The translations under genes were made by a program, and so were the position numbers. The notes below the pieces were generated by a model. The model was not told the origin of the DNA. It worked only from the letters and a program-made list of their open reading frames with translations, and did not search any database. A stretch of DNA of 64,000 bases, from positions 2,771,596 to 2,835,595 of the forward strand of contig NZ_AP017569.1 of the NCBI RefSeq assembly GCF_002355655.1, read 5' to 3'. The stretch comes from Halorubrum trapanicum (GTDB lineage Archaea; Halobacteriota; Halobacteria; Halobacteriales; Haloferacaceae). Below, piece after piece: positions 53,205 to 61,746 of this stretch (position 1 is the stretch's first letter; each line of letters starts with the position of its first letter).

Positions 53205-54131
53205 TCACTCCCCGTCGATCGCGGAACACAGCCGGTCGCGGACCGCGCCGGTGGCGGCCGCGGCGTGGCGCGCGTCCCGGTGTCGCTCGCCGAAGGCGAC
53301 GCGCGCGCTCTCCGCGGCCTCGCGGTCGACCGCGAACGACGCGTCGGGGTAGGCCACGTCCCACAACACGAGCGGCTCCGGAGGAGCTGGACCGACGCCG
53401 CGCCGTCCCGAGACGGGCTCGGCGGCGAGCAGCCGGTCGATCCACGCGAGGTCGGCCGTTCCGCGGCCGACCGCGCGAACGGCGGCGACGACCCGCCGGA
53501 CGAGCGCGCGCGGGAACCCGTCCGCCGAGAGCTCGACGACGAGCGCGTCGCCCTCGCGGGTCGCCCGCGCGTCGAGGTCGCGGACCGTCCCCGTCTCGTC
53601 GGTCGTCAGGTTGTGGAAGTCGCGTTCGCCGTCGAACCGCGCGAGCGCCGCCCGGAACCGGTCGTCGTCGATCGCGTGTTCGGGATCTCGTCGGGCGGAC
53701 GCGGCGGGCCCGTCCGCGCCGGCCGCGTCGGCCGCGGGCGCGTAGAGGTGGTACCGATAGGTGCGGCGAACCGCGTCGTGCGTCGCGTGGAACCCGTCCT
53801 CGACGTCGGCGGCGGCCCACACGCGGACCGACCCGGGCAGATGACCGTTGAACGCGCGCGGCGTGAGCCACGTCGGCGCCTCGAAGGCGACGGTCTGGGC
53901 GACCGCGGAGACGCCGGCGTCGGTCCGGCCCGCCGCGGCGTAGCCGGGCGGCGTGGCGTGGGTCGAGCCGTCACCGCGCTCGACAAGGCCGTGCTCCGCC
54001 AGCGCTTCGAGGAGCTCGTCCGCGACCGTGCGGGCGTGCGGCTGGCGCTGGAAGCCGGCGTACTCCCGGCCGTCGTACGCGACCCGGAAGGCGCGGGTGA
54101 CCGTCTCGCTCCCGCCCGGCGCGGCCGTCAC
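53205..54131 (-). CDS. truA: tRNA pseudouridine synthase A
   Basis: 308 residues. The catalytic Asp lies in AAAGRTDAGVSAVAQ (about residue 72). FRVAYDGREYAGFQRQPHAR starts the fold, and FDGERDFHNLTTDE plus GFPRALVRRVVAAVRAVG are family features. It isomerises uridines in the anticodon stem-loop (positions 38-40 in bacteria). Overlaps the downstream stress protein gene by four bases. Length is slightly above bacterial TruA (270). Confidence 0.92.
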   Translation of the reverse strand: MTAAPGGSETVTRAFRVAYDGREYAGFQRQPHARTVADELLEALAEHGLVERGDGSTHATPPGYAAAGRTDAGVSAVAQTVAFEAPTWLTPRAFNGHLPGSVRVWAAADVEDGFHATHDAVRRTYRYHLYAPAADAAGADGPAASARRDPEHAIDDDRFRAALARFDGERDFHNLTTDETGTVRDLDARATREGDALVVELSADGFPRALVRRVVAAVRAVGRGTADLAWIDRLLAAEPVSGRRGVGPAPPEPLVLWDVAYPDASFAVDREAAESARVAFGERHRDARHAAAATGAVRDRLCSAIDGE

Positions 54132-54643
54132 TGCGCGTCGGACGCGTCGCCGCCGTCCGTCGAGTCGCCCGCGTCCGCGTCGCTATCGGCCGGATACGCC
54201 TCTTCTCCGGCCTCGTCGGGATCGGCCATCGGAACGGTCACCACCGGCACCGACGCGACGCGGACGACCTTTTCCGTGACGCTACCGAGGAGCAGCCGGC
54301 GGATCCCCCGTCGGGTGTGGCTCGGCATGACGACGATGTCGGCGCCGTCGTCGATCGCGTTCTCGATGACGTCTAGGGGCTCGCCGCGGACGACGCTCCC
54401 GACCGCCTCGACGCCTCTCGCCTCCAGTTCGGCGGTCACCGCCTCGACGCGCTCCTCGGCCGCCTCCGCGAGCCGGTCGGAGAAGACGCCGGTGCGCGGG
54501 CCCGCGAGCGTGTCGACGGCGGTGTCGGCGGCCGAGAGGACGTGGACCGTCGCGTCGTACCGCTCGGCGAGGCTGGCGGCGTGCGGGATCGCGTCGTTCG
54601 CCTCGCCGCCGGGCGCGACGGGCAGGAGAATGTCGTCGTACAT
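54128..54643 (-). CDS. Universal stress protein (UspA family)
   Basis: 171 residues. MYDDILLPVAPGGEANDAIP as first strand and loop, VHVLSAADTAVDTLAG as second strand, and ADIVVMPSHTRRGIRRLLLGSVTEKVVRV with a G-2x-G-like ATP loop and serine. VPVVTVPM ends the core, followed by an acidic tail. The gene starts first and truA follows with a four-base overlap, so the two form an operon. A stress role is by family only. Confidence 0.87.
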   Translation of the reverse strand: MYDDILLPVAPGGEANDAIPHAASLAERYDATVHVLSAADTAVDTLAGPRTGVFSDRLAEAAEERVEAVTAELEARGVEAVGSVVRGEPLDVIENAIDDGADIVVMPSHTRRGIRRLLLGSVTEKVVRVASVPVVTVPMADPDEAGEEAYPADSDADAGDSTDGGDASDAQ

Positions 54644-54773
54644 ACGTGATACTGCTCTCGCCCGGCAGAAAACGATACCGGCCGTCGAGGCGGTCGGACC
54701 TCGGTCCGTTGCGGTCCGAACGCGGCGACGGACAGAACGGGGGTCGGACCTGTGTCGACGCGTCCGCGACGTT

Positions 54774-54785
54774 CGTTTATAAGGG
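54774..54785 (+). promoter_or_regulatory. TATA box of the cyclophilin gene
   Basis: GTTTATAAGGGAG lies between the divergent stress-protein and cyclophilin genes. It has the TTTATAA form typical of haloarchaeal promoters. With an offset of about 27 it would start transcription near 54803, giving a short leader to the ATG at 54857 or an earlier one. Confidence 0.5.
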
Positions 54786-54856
54786 AGATGTTCGCGGTCC
54801 GCGAGCTTCCCGCACGGATGGGCAGGGTTTTCCGACGCGCGTCCCTCCTCGCGGAC

Positions 54857-55423
54857 ATGGCACGAGAGGTTTCCGACCCCGACAACCCGCAGGTGACGCT
54901 TCAGACCAACCACGGCGACATCGTCGTCGAGCTGTTCGCCGACCGCGCGCCGAAGACGGTCGAGAACTTCCTCGGCTTAGCCCGCCACGACCCCGCGGCC
55001 GACGCGGAGCCCGCGCCGGAGACGAACACGTGGGAGGACCCGAAAAGCGGCGAAGTGCGCGGCGACTCGCTGTACGAGGGGATCGTCTTCCACCGCGTCA
55101 TCGACGACTTCATGATCCAGGGCGGCGACCCGATGGAGAACGGTCGCGGCGGCCCCGGCTACCAGTTCGACGACGAGTTCCACGACGACCTCACCCACGA
55201 CGGGCCCGGAATCCTCTCGATGGCGAACTCCGGCCCGAACACGAACGGCTCGCAGTTCTTCATCACCCTCGACGCGACCCCGCACCTCGACGGCAAACAC
55301 GCCGTCTTCGGACAGGTCATCGACGGGATGGACGTCGTCGAGGAGATCGGCGGGGTGCCGACCGGGCGCAACGACGATCCCCGAGAGGCCGTCGAGATCG
55401 AGAAAGTCGATATCGACGAGTAA
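54857..55423 (+). CDS. Cyclophilin-type peptidyl-prolyl isomerase
   Basis: 188 residues from [21 protein letters not shown]. It has [17 protein letters not shown], the active-site [15 protein letters not shown] with Arg, and [14 protein letters not shown] and [15 protein letters not shown]. An insertion of about 20 acidic residues ([16 protein letters not shown]) is between the first helix and the active strand. Catalyses cis-trans isomerisation of proline peptide bonds in the cytoplasm. Two earlier ATGs in frame (54788, 54818) would add basic residues. Confidence 0.92.
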   Translation: MAREVSDPDNPQVTLQTNHGDIVVELFADRAPKTVENFLGLARHDPAADAEPAPETNTWEDPKSGEVRGDSLYEGIVFHRVIDDFMIQGGDPMENGRGGPGYQFDDEFHDDLTHDGPGILSMANSGPNTNGSQFFITLDATPHLDGKHAVFGQVIDGMDVVEEIGGVPTGRNDDPREAVEIEKVDIDE

Positions 55424-55550
55424 CGGCGTCGACTCCGACCTGCGTCAGATTTCGGCCGCGCTCCGCCAGCGGTTTCGACGCGTGCCCCGCCCTCTCACGC
55501 TGCGAGGAGTTAAGAAGAGTTAAATTGTCCCCGACGTAAGCACCGTCCGC

Positions 55551-55659
55551 GCTCGGTTGGTGTAGTCCGGCCAATCATGTTGGCCTTTCGGCGGACGCGG
55601 CGCCTCGGCGCCGGTTCGGAAGTCAGCCGACGACCAGGGTTCAAATCCCTGACCGAGCA
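55551..55659 (+). tRNA. tRNA-Glu (TTC) with a 34-base intron
   Basis: Acceptor GCTCGGT pairs with ACCGAGC, discriminator A. The T-arm is CAGGG-TTCAAAT-CCCTG. Anticodon stem TTGGC/GCCGA holds the loop CTTTCG-A with anticodon TTC. Between bases 37 and 38 is an intron (55591-55624). Exon-intron ends fold as a textbook bulge-helix-bulge: bulge CGG, 4-bp helix CTTT/GAAG, bulge TCA, with inner helix CGGAC/GTTCG. Cuts after the second base of each bulge regenerate the normal loop. The intron itself contains a GC hairpin. Confidence 0.92.
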
Positions 55660-55766
55660 TCCATTCTCACACCGCGAGCGACGCGTCTCGTTCACCGGTC
55701 GTCCGTTCCGTTCTCCGGTCGGTCCGAAGGGGAAGAATCACGACCGTCGGTAACAGAGCGTTGGGT

Positions 55767-56975
55767 ATGAGCGACCGACCCGATGAGCGCGACGGCGACG
55801 CCGCCGGTGACGCCAGCGGCGACGACCGCCGCTTCGAGACCCGTGCGATCCACGCCGGCCAAGAGCCGGACCCGGAGACGGGCGCGCTGATGACGCCGAT
55901 CCACGCGAACTCGACGTACGAGCAGGACGCGCCGGGCGACCACCGCGGCTACGAGTACAGCCGAACCGGGAACCCGACGCGCAGCGACCTCGAAGCGAAC
56001 CTCGCCTCGCTGGAGTCGGGCAGCCACGCCCGCTGTTTCTCCTCCGGCATGGGCGCGATCAACACCGTCCTCAACCTCCTGTCCGCGGGCGATCACGTCG
56101 TCGCCGGCGACGACGTGTACGGCGGCACCCACCGCATCTTAACGCAGGTGTACGACGAGTACGACGTCGAGACCAGCTTCGTCGACACGACCGACCACGA
56201 CGCGGTCCGGGCGGCGATGCGCGAGGAGACCGAGCTGGTGTGGGTCGAGACGCCGACGAACCCCCTGATGAACGTCAACGACATCGGCGCACTCGCCGAG
56301 ATCGCCCACGAGGGCGACGCGCTCTGCGCGGTCGACAACACGTTCGCGACGCCGTACCTCCAGCGCCCGCTCGAACACGGCGCGGACGTCGTCTGCCAGT
56401 CCCTGACGAAGTACCTCGGCGGCCACTCGGACACAATCGGCGGCGCCCTGGTCGTCGACGACGAGGAGTTGGACGAGCGGCTCGGCTTCTACCAGAACTC
56501 CGTCGGCGCGACGCCCGGCCCGTTCGACGCGTTCCTCGTCCTCCGCGGGACGAAGACGCTCCCGGTACGGATGGACCGCCACTGCGAGAACGCGATGGAA
56601 CTCGCCGAGTGGCTGGAGGGCCACGACGCGGTCGAGCGCGTCTACTACCCCGGGCTGGAGTCGCACCCGGACCACGAGCTTGCGGCCGAGCAGATGGACG
56701 ACTTCGGCGGCATGCTCTCCTTCGAGCTCGACGGCACGCTCGACGAGGCGTCGACGGTCGTGAGCGAGACGGAGGTGTTCACGCTCGCGGAGTCGCTCGG
56801 CGGGGTCGAGAGCCTCATCGAGCAGCCCGCGGCGATGACCCACGCGGCCATCCCGCGCGAGGAGCGGCTCGCGGCCGGGCTCACCGACGGCCTCATCCGG
56901 GTCTCGGTGGGGATCGAACACGTCGACGACATGAAAGCCGATCTCCAAGCGGCGTTCGACGCGGCGCTGTCGTAA
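55767..56975 (+). CDS. Cystathionine gamma-synthase/lyase family PLP enzyme
   Basis: 402 residues. [20 protein letters not shown] and [21 protein letters not shown] are near the N-terminus. The PLP lysine lies in [17 protein letters not shown] (about 220), and [20 protein letters not shown] is near the C-terminus. Enzymes of this fold make or break cystathionine, or form methionine precursors with sulfide. Which reaction applies cannot be read from this sequence. An acidic N-terminal stretch of about 20 residues precedes the core. Confidence 0.9.
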   Translation: MSDRPDERDGDAAGDASGDDRRFETRAIHAGQEPDPETGALMTPIHANSTYEQDAPGDHRGYEYSRTGNPTRSDLEANLASLESGSHARCFSSGMGAINTVLNLLSAGDHVVAGDDVYGGTHRILTQVYDEYDVETSFVDTTDHDAVRAAMREETELVWVETPTNPLMNVNDIGALAEIAHEGDALCAVDNTFATPYLQRPLEHGADVVCQSLTKYLGGHSDTIGGALVVDDEELDERLGFYQNSVGATPGPFDAFLVLRGTKTLPVRMDRHCENAMELAEWLEGHDAVERVYYPGLESHPDHELAAEQMDDFGGMLSFELDGTLDEASTVVSETEVFTLAESLGGVESLIEQPAAMTHAAIPREERLAAGLTDGLIRVSVGIEHVDDMKADLQAAFDAALS

Positions 56976-57051
56976 CCCGCTCGGCCGACGAGAGGTACCC
57001 GCACCGCGAACGACTGACACAATTTTTATCGGTTCCGCCGAGACTGCCCTC

Positions 57052-57999
57052 ATGAGCGATCCAGACGTCCTGGTGCTTCGGCAGACGATCCACGGACTGG
57101 GCCCCGACGAACTGGCGGCGGCGATCCGCGAGCGGCTCCCCGACGCGGAGGTCGCGCGGGCGCGGACGCCCGCCGAGGAGCGCGACCTGATCCGGACGGC
57201 TCGGGTCGCCGTCGGGCTCACCATCGACGAGGAGCTGCTCGCGGCCGCCGAGGAGCTGGAGCTTTTCGCCTGCGTGTTCGCGGGGACGGGTCACCTGCCG
57301 CGCGACCTGCTCGACGACCACGGGGTCGCCGTGACGAACGCCTCCGGCGTCCACGGCCCGAACATCGCCGAACACGTCGTCGGGTCGATGATCGCGCACG
57401 CGCGACAGTTCCACCGGGCGTACCGCCAGCAGTCCCGCCGCGAGTGGCGCACCTACGAGACGACGGAAGTGTACGGCTCGACCGTCGCCGTGGTGGGGCT
57501 CGGCGCCATCGGGCAGGCGGTCGTCGACCGGCTGAAGTCGTTCGACGTCGACACGGTCGGCGTGCGTTACTCCCCCGAGAAGGGCGGGCCGACCGACGAG
57601 GTGTACGGGTTCGACGAGTTCCACGAGGCCGTCACGGACGCCGAGTACGTCGTGCTGGCGTGTCCGCTCACGGAGACGACGCGGGGGCTCGTCGACGCCG
57701 ACGCGCTCCGGACGATGCGGCCCGACGCCGTCCTCGTCAACATCGCGCGCGGGCCGATTGTCGACACCGACGCCCTGGTGACGGAGCTCCGGAACAACCG
57801 CATCCGCGGCGCCGCGCTCGACGTCACGGACCCGGAGCCGCTCCCCGAAGATCACCCGCTGTGGGGCCTGTCGAACGCGACGATCACGCCGCACAACGCC
57901 GGCCACACGCCCGAGTACTACGAGCGCGTCGCGGACATCCTCGCAGACAACGTCGCGCGGCTGGACGCCGGCGACGAGCTTCGGAACCGGGTCGTCTGA
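57052..57999 (+). CDS. D-2-hydroxyacid dehydrogenase
   Basis: 315 residues. The cofactor motif is VAVVGLGAIGQAVVDRLK (about 145-160). The catalytic Arg is in NIARGPIVDTDALV, Glu in DVTDPEPLPEDHPLW, and His in TPHNAGHTPE near the C-terminus. Reduces 2-keto acids to D-2-hydroxy acids with NAD(P)H. About 75 bases after the PLP enzyme, same direction; a shared pathway is possible but not shown. Confidence 0.92.
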   Translation: MSDPDVLVLRQTIHGLGPDELAAAIRERLPDAEVARARTPAEERDLIRTARVAVGLTIDEELLAAAEELELFACVFAGTGHLPRDLLDDHGVAVTNASGVHGPNIAEHVVGSMIAHARQFHRAYRQQSRREWRTYETTEVYGSTVAVVGLGAIGQAVVDRLKSFDVDTVGVRYSPEKGGPTDEVYGFDEFHEAVTDAEYVVLACPLTETTRGLVDADALRTMRPDAVLVNIARGPIVDTDALVTELRNNRIRGAALDVTDPEPLPEDHPLWGLSNATITPHNAGHTPEYYERVADILADNVARLDAGDELRNRVV

Positions 58000-58019
58000 G
58001 GCGAGACCCGGGAGGTCCG

Positions 58020-58190
58020 CAATCGGTATAAAATATATAGAAGTATATAGCGCTAATATTATCCTAATAGAGGAGCTGATACGGTTCAAAAGTAGCGACC
58101 GGGGTGGCGGACATCGGACGAATCCTCACATGTATGTCGGAGTATATATTTTTGATCAAAATTAAGGTGTTCCGTCCCCGAGGATGAGGT
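58020..58190 (+). promoter_or_regulatory. AT-rich promoter region of the PhoU-type regulator
   Basis: Contains GTATAAAATATATAG, GTATATAGCGCTAATATTAT and, close to the ATG, GAGTATATATTTTTGATC. The last is about 40 bases upstream of the start and can be the TATA box; the earlier ones may be additional sites or part of the terminator of the upstream gene. Palindromic parts such as TTTTTGATCAAAA are seen. Confidence 0.5.
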
Positions 58191-59189
58191 ATGGAAACGC
58201 GGAAGGTCCAGGTCACCGGCGGTTCGACGTACACGGTCTCGATTCCGAAGACGTGGGCGACCGACAACGACGTCGAGGCCGGGACGGAGATCGAGTTCCA
58301 CCCGGACGGCGACTCGTTGGTCCTCACCCCGCGGTCCGACGAGGAGCGGACGCGGGGGTCGCTGGACATCGCCGACCTGACCGGGCAGGCGCTCCAGCGC
58401 GCGGTGACGACGATGTACGTCAGCGGGTTCGACGTCATCGAACTGGCGGCCGCGGAGATCACCACCGAGCAGCGGTCGACGATCCGCGACGCGGTTCAGA
58501 GCCTCGTCGGCCTGGAGGTGTTAGAGGAGACGCGCGACAGGGTCGTCGTTCAGGACCTCCTCGACTCCTCGGAGCTTTCGATCCACAACGCGGTCACGCG
58601 GATGCGGCTGATCTCGCTGTCGATGCTCGAGGACGCGATCACCGCGCTCGCGGAACACGACCACGACCTCGCGCGCGACGTGATCGGCCGCGACGACGAT
58701 CTCGACCGGCTGTGGCTCGTCGTCTCGCGGATCTTCCGTGCCACGCTGCGGACGCCGAAGGCCGCCGAGGAGCTCGGCCTCCCCCGCGAGGAGTGTTTCG
58801 ACTACCACTCCAGCGCCCGGCAGCTGGAGCGGATCGGCGACCACGCGACGAAGATCGCGCACCTGACGCTGAACATCGACGAGCCGCTGCCCGAGGAGGT
58901 CGTCGAGGCGGTGAGCGACCTCCACGGGGACGCCGTCGACGTGATCGACGCGGCGATGGACGCGCTGTTCGACGACGACACCGACGCCGCGACCCGGCGA
59001 GCCAACGAGGCGCGGGCCGGGGTCAGGGCGATCGACGAGCGCGTCCGCTCCATCGACGAGCTCCTCCGCGACCTTGACCCCACGCGCGCGCAGCTGTTGG
59101 GGCTCGTCGTCGACTCCGTGCTCCGCTCGGCCGACTACGGCGGTAACATCGCCGAGACCGCCCTCCAGAAGGCCGCCCCGACGCCGTGA
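58191..59189 (+). CDS. PhoU-like regulator with N-terminal AbrB-type domain
   Basis: 332 residues. METRKVQVTGGSTYTVSIPK with TWATDNDVEAGTEIEF is a SpoVT/AbrB DNA-binding domain. Two helical PhoU repeats follow (about 90-200 and 205-325), with DLDRLWLVVSRIFRATL and SARQLERIGDHATKIAHLTL, in which E/D-rich metal-binding residues recur. Such archaeal fusions regulate phosphate uptake. No pst genes in the window. The long AT-rich upstream region suits regulation. Confidence 0.88.
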   Translation: METRKVQVTGGSTYTVSIPKTWATDNDVEAGTEIEFHPDGDSLVLTPRSDEERTRGSLDIADLTGQALQRAVTTMYVSGFDVIELAAAEITTEQRSTIRDAVQSLVGLEVLEETRDRVVVQDLLDSSELSIHNAVTRMRLISLSMLEDAITALAEHDHDLARDVIGRDDDLDRLWLVVSRIFRATLRTPKAAEELGLPREECFDYHSSARQLERIGDHATKIAHLTLNIDEPLPEEVVEAVSDLHGDAVDVIDAAMDALFDDDTDAATRRANEARAGVRAIDERVRSIDELLRDLDPTRAQLLGLVVDSVLRSADYGGNIAETALQKAAPTP

Positions 59190-59277
59190 ACGGGTCGCGG
59201 CTCGAATCGAGACGTTCGTCCCCGATCTCGTTGCCGCGTGAACGGGTTTTTTGACCGCGCTCCCCCGAGGGGATCGC

Positions 59278-59661
59278 ATGCCAGAGATCGAACTCGGCGT
59301 GCCGAAGGGCGTCGTCGAGTCGCTTCCGGAGGAAGAGGGGACGGCCGAGCGCGACATGCGACGCGCAATCGCGGGGATCCAGTCGCGGCTGAACGACGCG
59401 CTCGACGAGGCGGAGCCGGACGAGGCGGCCGAGGTCGTCGCCGACGCGGTCGAGCGCATGGAGTCGCAGGCGAGCACGTACCACGAGTTCGTTCCGGAGC
59501 TGCGGGCGTGGGGGCAGTCGCCTATCTACGCGATCGCGTGGCGGAACCTCTACCTCGAACTCATCGGCCAGCTGTACGACCACGAGTGGCTCGCCGACGA
59601 CCTCGACCGCGAGCGCAACTTCCGGCTAGTCGAGGACGGGATCCGCCTCTCCGACCTGTAG
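59278..59661 (+). CDS. Helical hypothetical protein
   Basis: 127 residues: MPEIELGVPKGVVESLPEEE, ERDMRRAIAGIQSRLNDALD, YHEFVPELRAWGQSPIYAIAWR and LYLELIGQLYDHEWLADDL. Four amphipathic helices, no Cys. Widespread in haloarchaea as far as I recall, unnamed. The ATG at MPEIE is preferred to an upstream one. About 90 bases after the PhoU-type gene. Function unknown. Confidence 0.7.
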   Translation: MPEIELGVPKGVVESLPEEEGTAERDMRRAIAGIQSRLNDALDEAEPDEAAEVVADAVERMESQASTYHEFVPELRAWGQSPIYAIAWRNLYLELIGQLYDHEWLADDLDRERNFRLVEDGIRLSDL

Positions 59662-59738
59662 TCGGCGACCCGTCGACTTCCCGACCGTCACCTTCCGCGG
59701 CCGGCCGCTTTTAAGCCGCCGCGACACGACGTACGGGT

Positions 59739-60020
59739 ATGGAACTGGAACTGCGGTTCTTCGCGACGTTTCGCGAGGCCGCCGGCGGGAAGACGGTGAA
59801 CGCGGAGTTCGCCGACGGCTCCACCGTCGGCGAGGTTCTGCGCGAACTGGAGTCCGAGTACGAGGGGATGGAGGGCCGGCTGATCGTCGACGGCGACCTC
59901 GCCCCGCAGATCAACGTTCTGAAGAACGGCCGCGAGGTGCTCCACCTCGACGGGCTCGACACGCCGATGGCGGACGGCGACCGGCTCTCGGTGTTCCCGC
60001 CGGTCGCGGGGGGCGCATGA
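59739..60020 (+). CDS. SAMP3-like ubiquitin-like protein ending in Gly-Gly-Ala
   Basis: 93 residues: MELELRFFATFREAAGGKTV, VNAEFADGSTVGEVLRELE, INVLKNGREVLHLDG and FPPVAGGA. The fold is the MoaD/ubiquitin-like beta-grasp, closest in my memory to Haloferax SAMP3. SAMP proteins need a terminal Gly-Gly to be adenylated by UbaA and attached to lysines. Here an Ala follows the diglycine, from the ATGA overlap with the next gene, so processing or altered use is expected. First gene of a three-gene overlapping set. Confidence 0.85.
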   Translation: MELELRFFATFREAAGGKTVNAEFADGSTVGEVLRELESEYEGMEGRLIVDGDLAPQINVLKNGREVLHLDGLDTPMADGDRLSVFPPVAGGA

Positions 60021-60409
60021 GCGACGACGGGTCAGCGGCCGGAGGCGGTGGCGGCGACGGCACGACGGCGACCGAGGAGGCCGACGGCGACGCGAGCGAC
60101 GATTCGCCCGGTCCTCCGCCCGCGGACGAGGGATGGGAGCGCGAGACGGTTGCGTACCGCGGTATCTCTCGGCGGCTGGCCGCCCACTACCTCCGAAACC
60201 TGGGCGGCGAGCTGGTCGGGACCGACGACCCCGCGGAGGCGACCCGCGTGGACGGTGACGGCTGGCGCGTGACCCTCCGCGCCGAGGAGGTGACCGCCGC
60301 GGCCGCGATCAAGCTCACGGAGGTGACCGCGGAGTTCGCGGGCGACCCCGAGACGCTCGCCGAACTCCTGCCGAAGTACCGCCAGAAGGCCATGCGCGCC
60401 GGCGGGTGA
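60017..60409 (+). CDS. Hypothetical protein coupled to the SAMP gene, ending in Gly-Gly
   Basis: 130 residues. About 50 acidic/Gly-rich residues precede YRGISRRLAAHYLRNLGGE, WRVTLRAEEVTAAAAIKLTE and a tail LLPKYRQKAMRAGG. It starts in the stop of the SAMP gene and ends in the start of the next. The C-terminal Gly-Gly is unexpected. Its fold resembles the small domain fused to MoaD in some bacterial proteins (DUF1952-type), a weak idea from memory. A role in sulfur or modifier chemistry is suggested by position only. Confidence 0.65.
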   Translation: MSDDGSAAGGGGGDGTTATEEADGDASDDSPGPPPADEGWERETVAYRGISRRLAAHYLRNLGGELVGTDDPAEATRVDGDGWRVTLRAEEVTAAAAIKLTEVTAEFAGDPETLAELLPKYRQKAMRAGG

Positions 60410-60930
60410 TGTCCGACGACGACGCGACTGCGGATCCCGACGACGCGACTGCGGATCCCGACGACGGCACCGGGGGCTCCGGAGTCCCAGAAGCCGCCGA
60501 GCAGGACCCGGGCCCGTATCCGATCGAGGGCACCGCGCTGGTGAAGACGGCCGCGCTCGCGAGCGTGCCGGCGGCCCGCGTGCCGGCGCTGCTCGCGCGC
60601 GTCCAGGCCGATCTCGGCCCCAGAATCGACGCGTACCGCCGCCGGTACGAGCGGATCGCGGCCGAACCGGGGCGCGAGACGTTCCTCGTCGAGCCGGACC
60701 ACTGGGAGGCGGTGGCCGACCGCGTCGGGCTCGACGAGCGCGAGTTCGACGCCGTGGTCCGCGCCCACGAGGCCGCGGTCGAGCGGATCGGCTCCGGGAG
60801 CGGTCGCCGGGAGGAGTTCGAGGCCGCGCTGGAGATCCGGTCCGGCGTCGTCATCGGCGTCGAGGAGGGGGACGGCGACCGCGACGCAGATGCGGAGAGA
60901 GACCGCGACGCGGACGCGGACGGCGACTGA
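60409..60930 (+). CDS. Hypothetical protein, third gene of the SAMP set
   Basis: 173 residues. A repeated coding stretch gives DDATADP twice at the N-terminus, then ALVKTAALASVPAARVPALL, LLARVQADLGPRIDAYRRRY and YRRRYERIAAEPGRETFLVE. It is helical and has an acidic Asp/Arg-rich end. It starts in the stop of the previous gene, so all three are probably co-translated. The repeat is a perfect 21-base duplication in the DNA. Function unknown. Confidence 0.65.
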   Translation: MSDDDATADPDDATADPDDGTGGSGVPEAAEQDPGPYPIEGTALVKTAALASVPAARVPALLARVQADLGPRIDAYRRRYERIAAEPGRETFLVEPDHWEAVADRVGLDEREFDAVVRAHEAAVERIGSGSGRREEFEAALEIRSGVVIGVEEGDGDRDADAERDRDADADGD

Positions 60931-60984
60931 TCCGAGTCCTGCCGTCACCGACGCCTTTTCGAACCGCAGCGCGGACGTTCCCGC

Positions 60985-61710
60985 ATGCGACTCGCTCGAC
61001 TGCTCACGCCGGACGGATCCGTCACCGGCCGCTACGACGACGGCGCGGTCGTCGCCGCCGACGGCCGCTACGAGGTCGGTCGCGACGGGCGACTGCTCCC
61101 GCCGTGTGACCCAAGCGCGCTGTACTGCGTCGGTCGGAACTACGCCGAGACGCTCGACCAGATGGACTACGAGCGCCCCGAGGAGCCGGACTTCTTCATA
61201 AAGCCCCCGGCGAGCCTGCTCGCGCACGGCGAGCCGATCCGGTACCCGGAGTGGACCGACGAGCTGACCTACGCCGGCGAACTGGTCGCCGTGATCGACG
61301 AGCGGTGCCGCGACCTCGACCCCGAAGACGTCCCGGACGCGGTGCGCGGCTACACGGTCATGAACGACGTCGACGCGCTCGACCAGCAGGGGCGGACCGC
61401 GCGCAAGGCGTTCGACGGCTCGGCGCCGCTCGGGCCGTGGATCGAGACCGACGTGGACCCGACGGGGCTCGATATCGAGACGACCGTGGGCGGCGAGACG
61501 CGTCAGGACGCGAACACCGAACTGATGCTGTTCGGCCCGCACGAGGTGGTCTCGTACCTCTCCAAGCGGTTCACCTTCGAACCGGGCGACTGCGTCGCCT
61601 TCGGGAGCCCGGCGAACCCCGGCCTCGTCGAGCCCGGCGAGCGCGTCGAGATCACCTACGAGGGGGTCGGCACGCTCTCGAACGCGGTGGTCGCGCCGGA
61701 CGCGGAGTAG
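60985..61710 (+). CDS. Fumarylacetoacetate hydrolase family protein
   Basis: 241 residues. ALYCVGRNYAETLDQMDYER is followed by FFIKPPASLLAHGEPIRYPE and the metal site LTYAGELVAVIDERC (Glu) with VMNDVDALDQQGRTARKAF. GVGTLSNAVVAPDAE closes the beta structure. Members hydrolyse C-C bonds or decarboxylate acylpyruvates or oxaloacetate with Mg. Short form of the family, without the N-terminal SH3-like domain. Substrate unknown. Confidence 0.88.
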   Translation: MRLARLLTPDGSVTGRYDDGAVVAADGRYEVGRDGRLLPPCDPSALYCVGRNYAETLDQMDYERPEEPDFFIKPPASLLAHGEPIRYPEWTDELTYAGELVAVIDERCRDLDPEDVPDAVRGYTVMNDVDALDQQGRTARKAFDGSAPLGPWIETDVDPTGLDIETTVGGETRQDANTELMLFGPHEVVSYLSKRFTFEPGDCVAFGSPANPGLVEPGERVEITYEGVGTLSNAVVAPDAE

Positions 61711-61746
61711 CGTCTCCGAGTTCAGCCGGGCGGGCGTCGACCGAGA

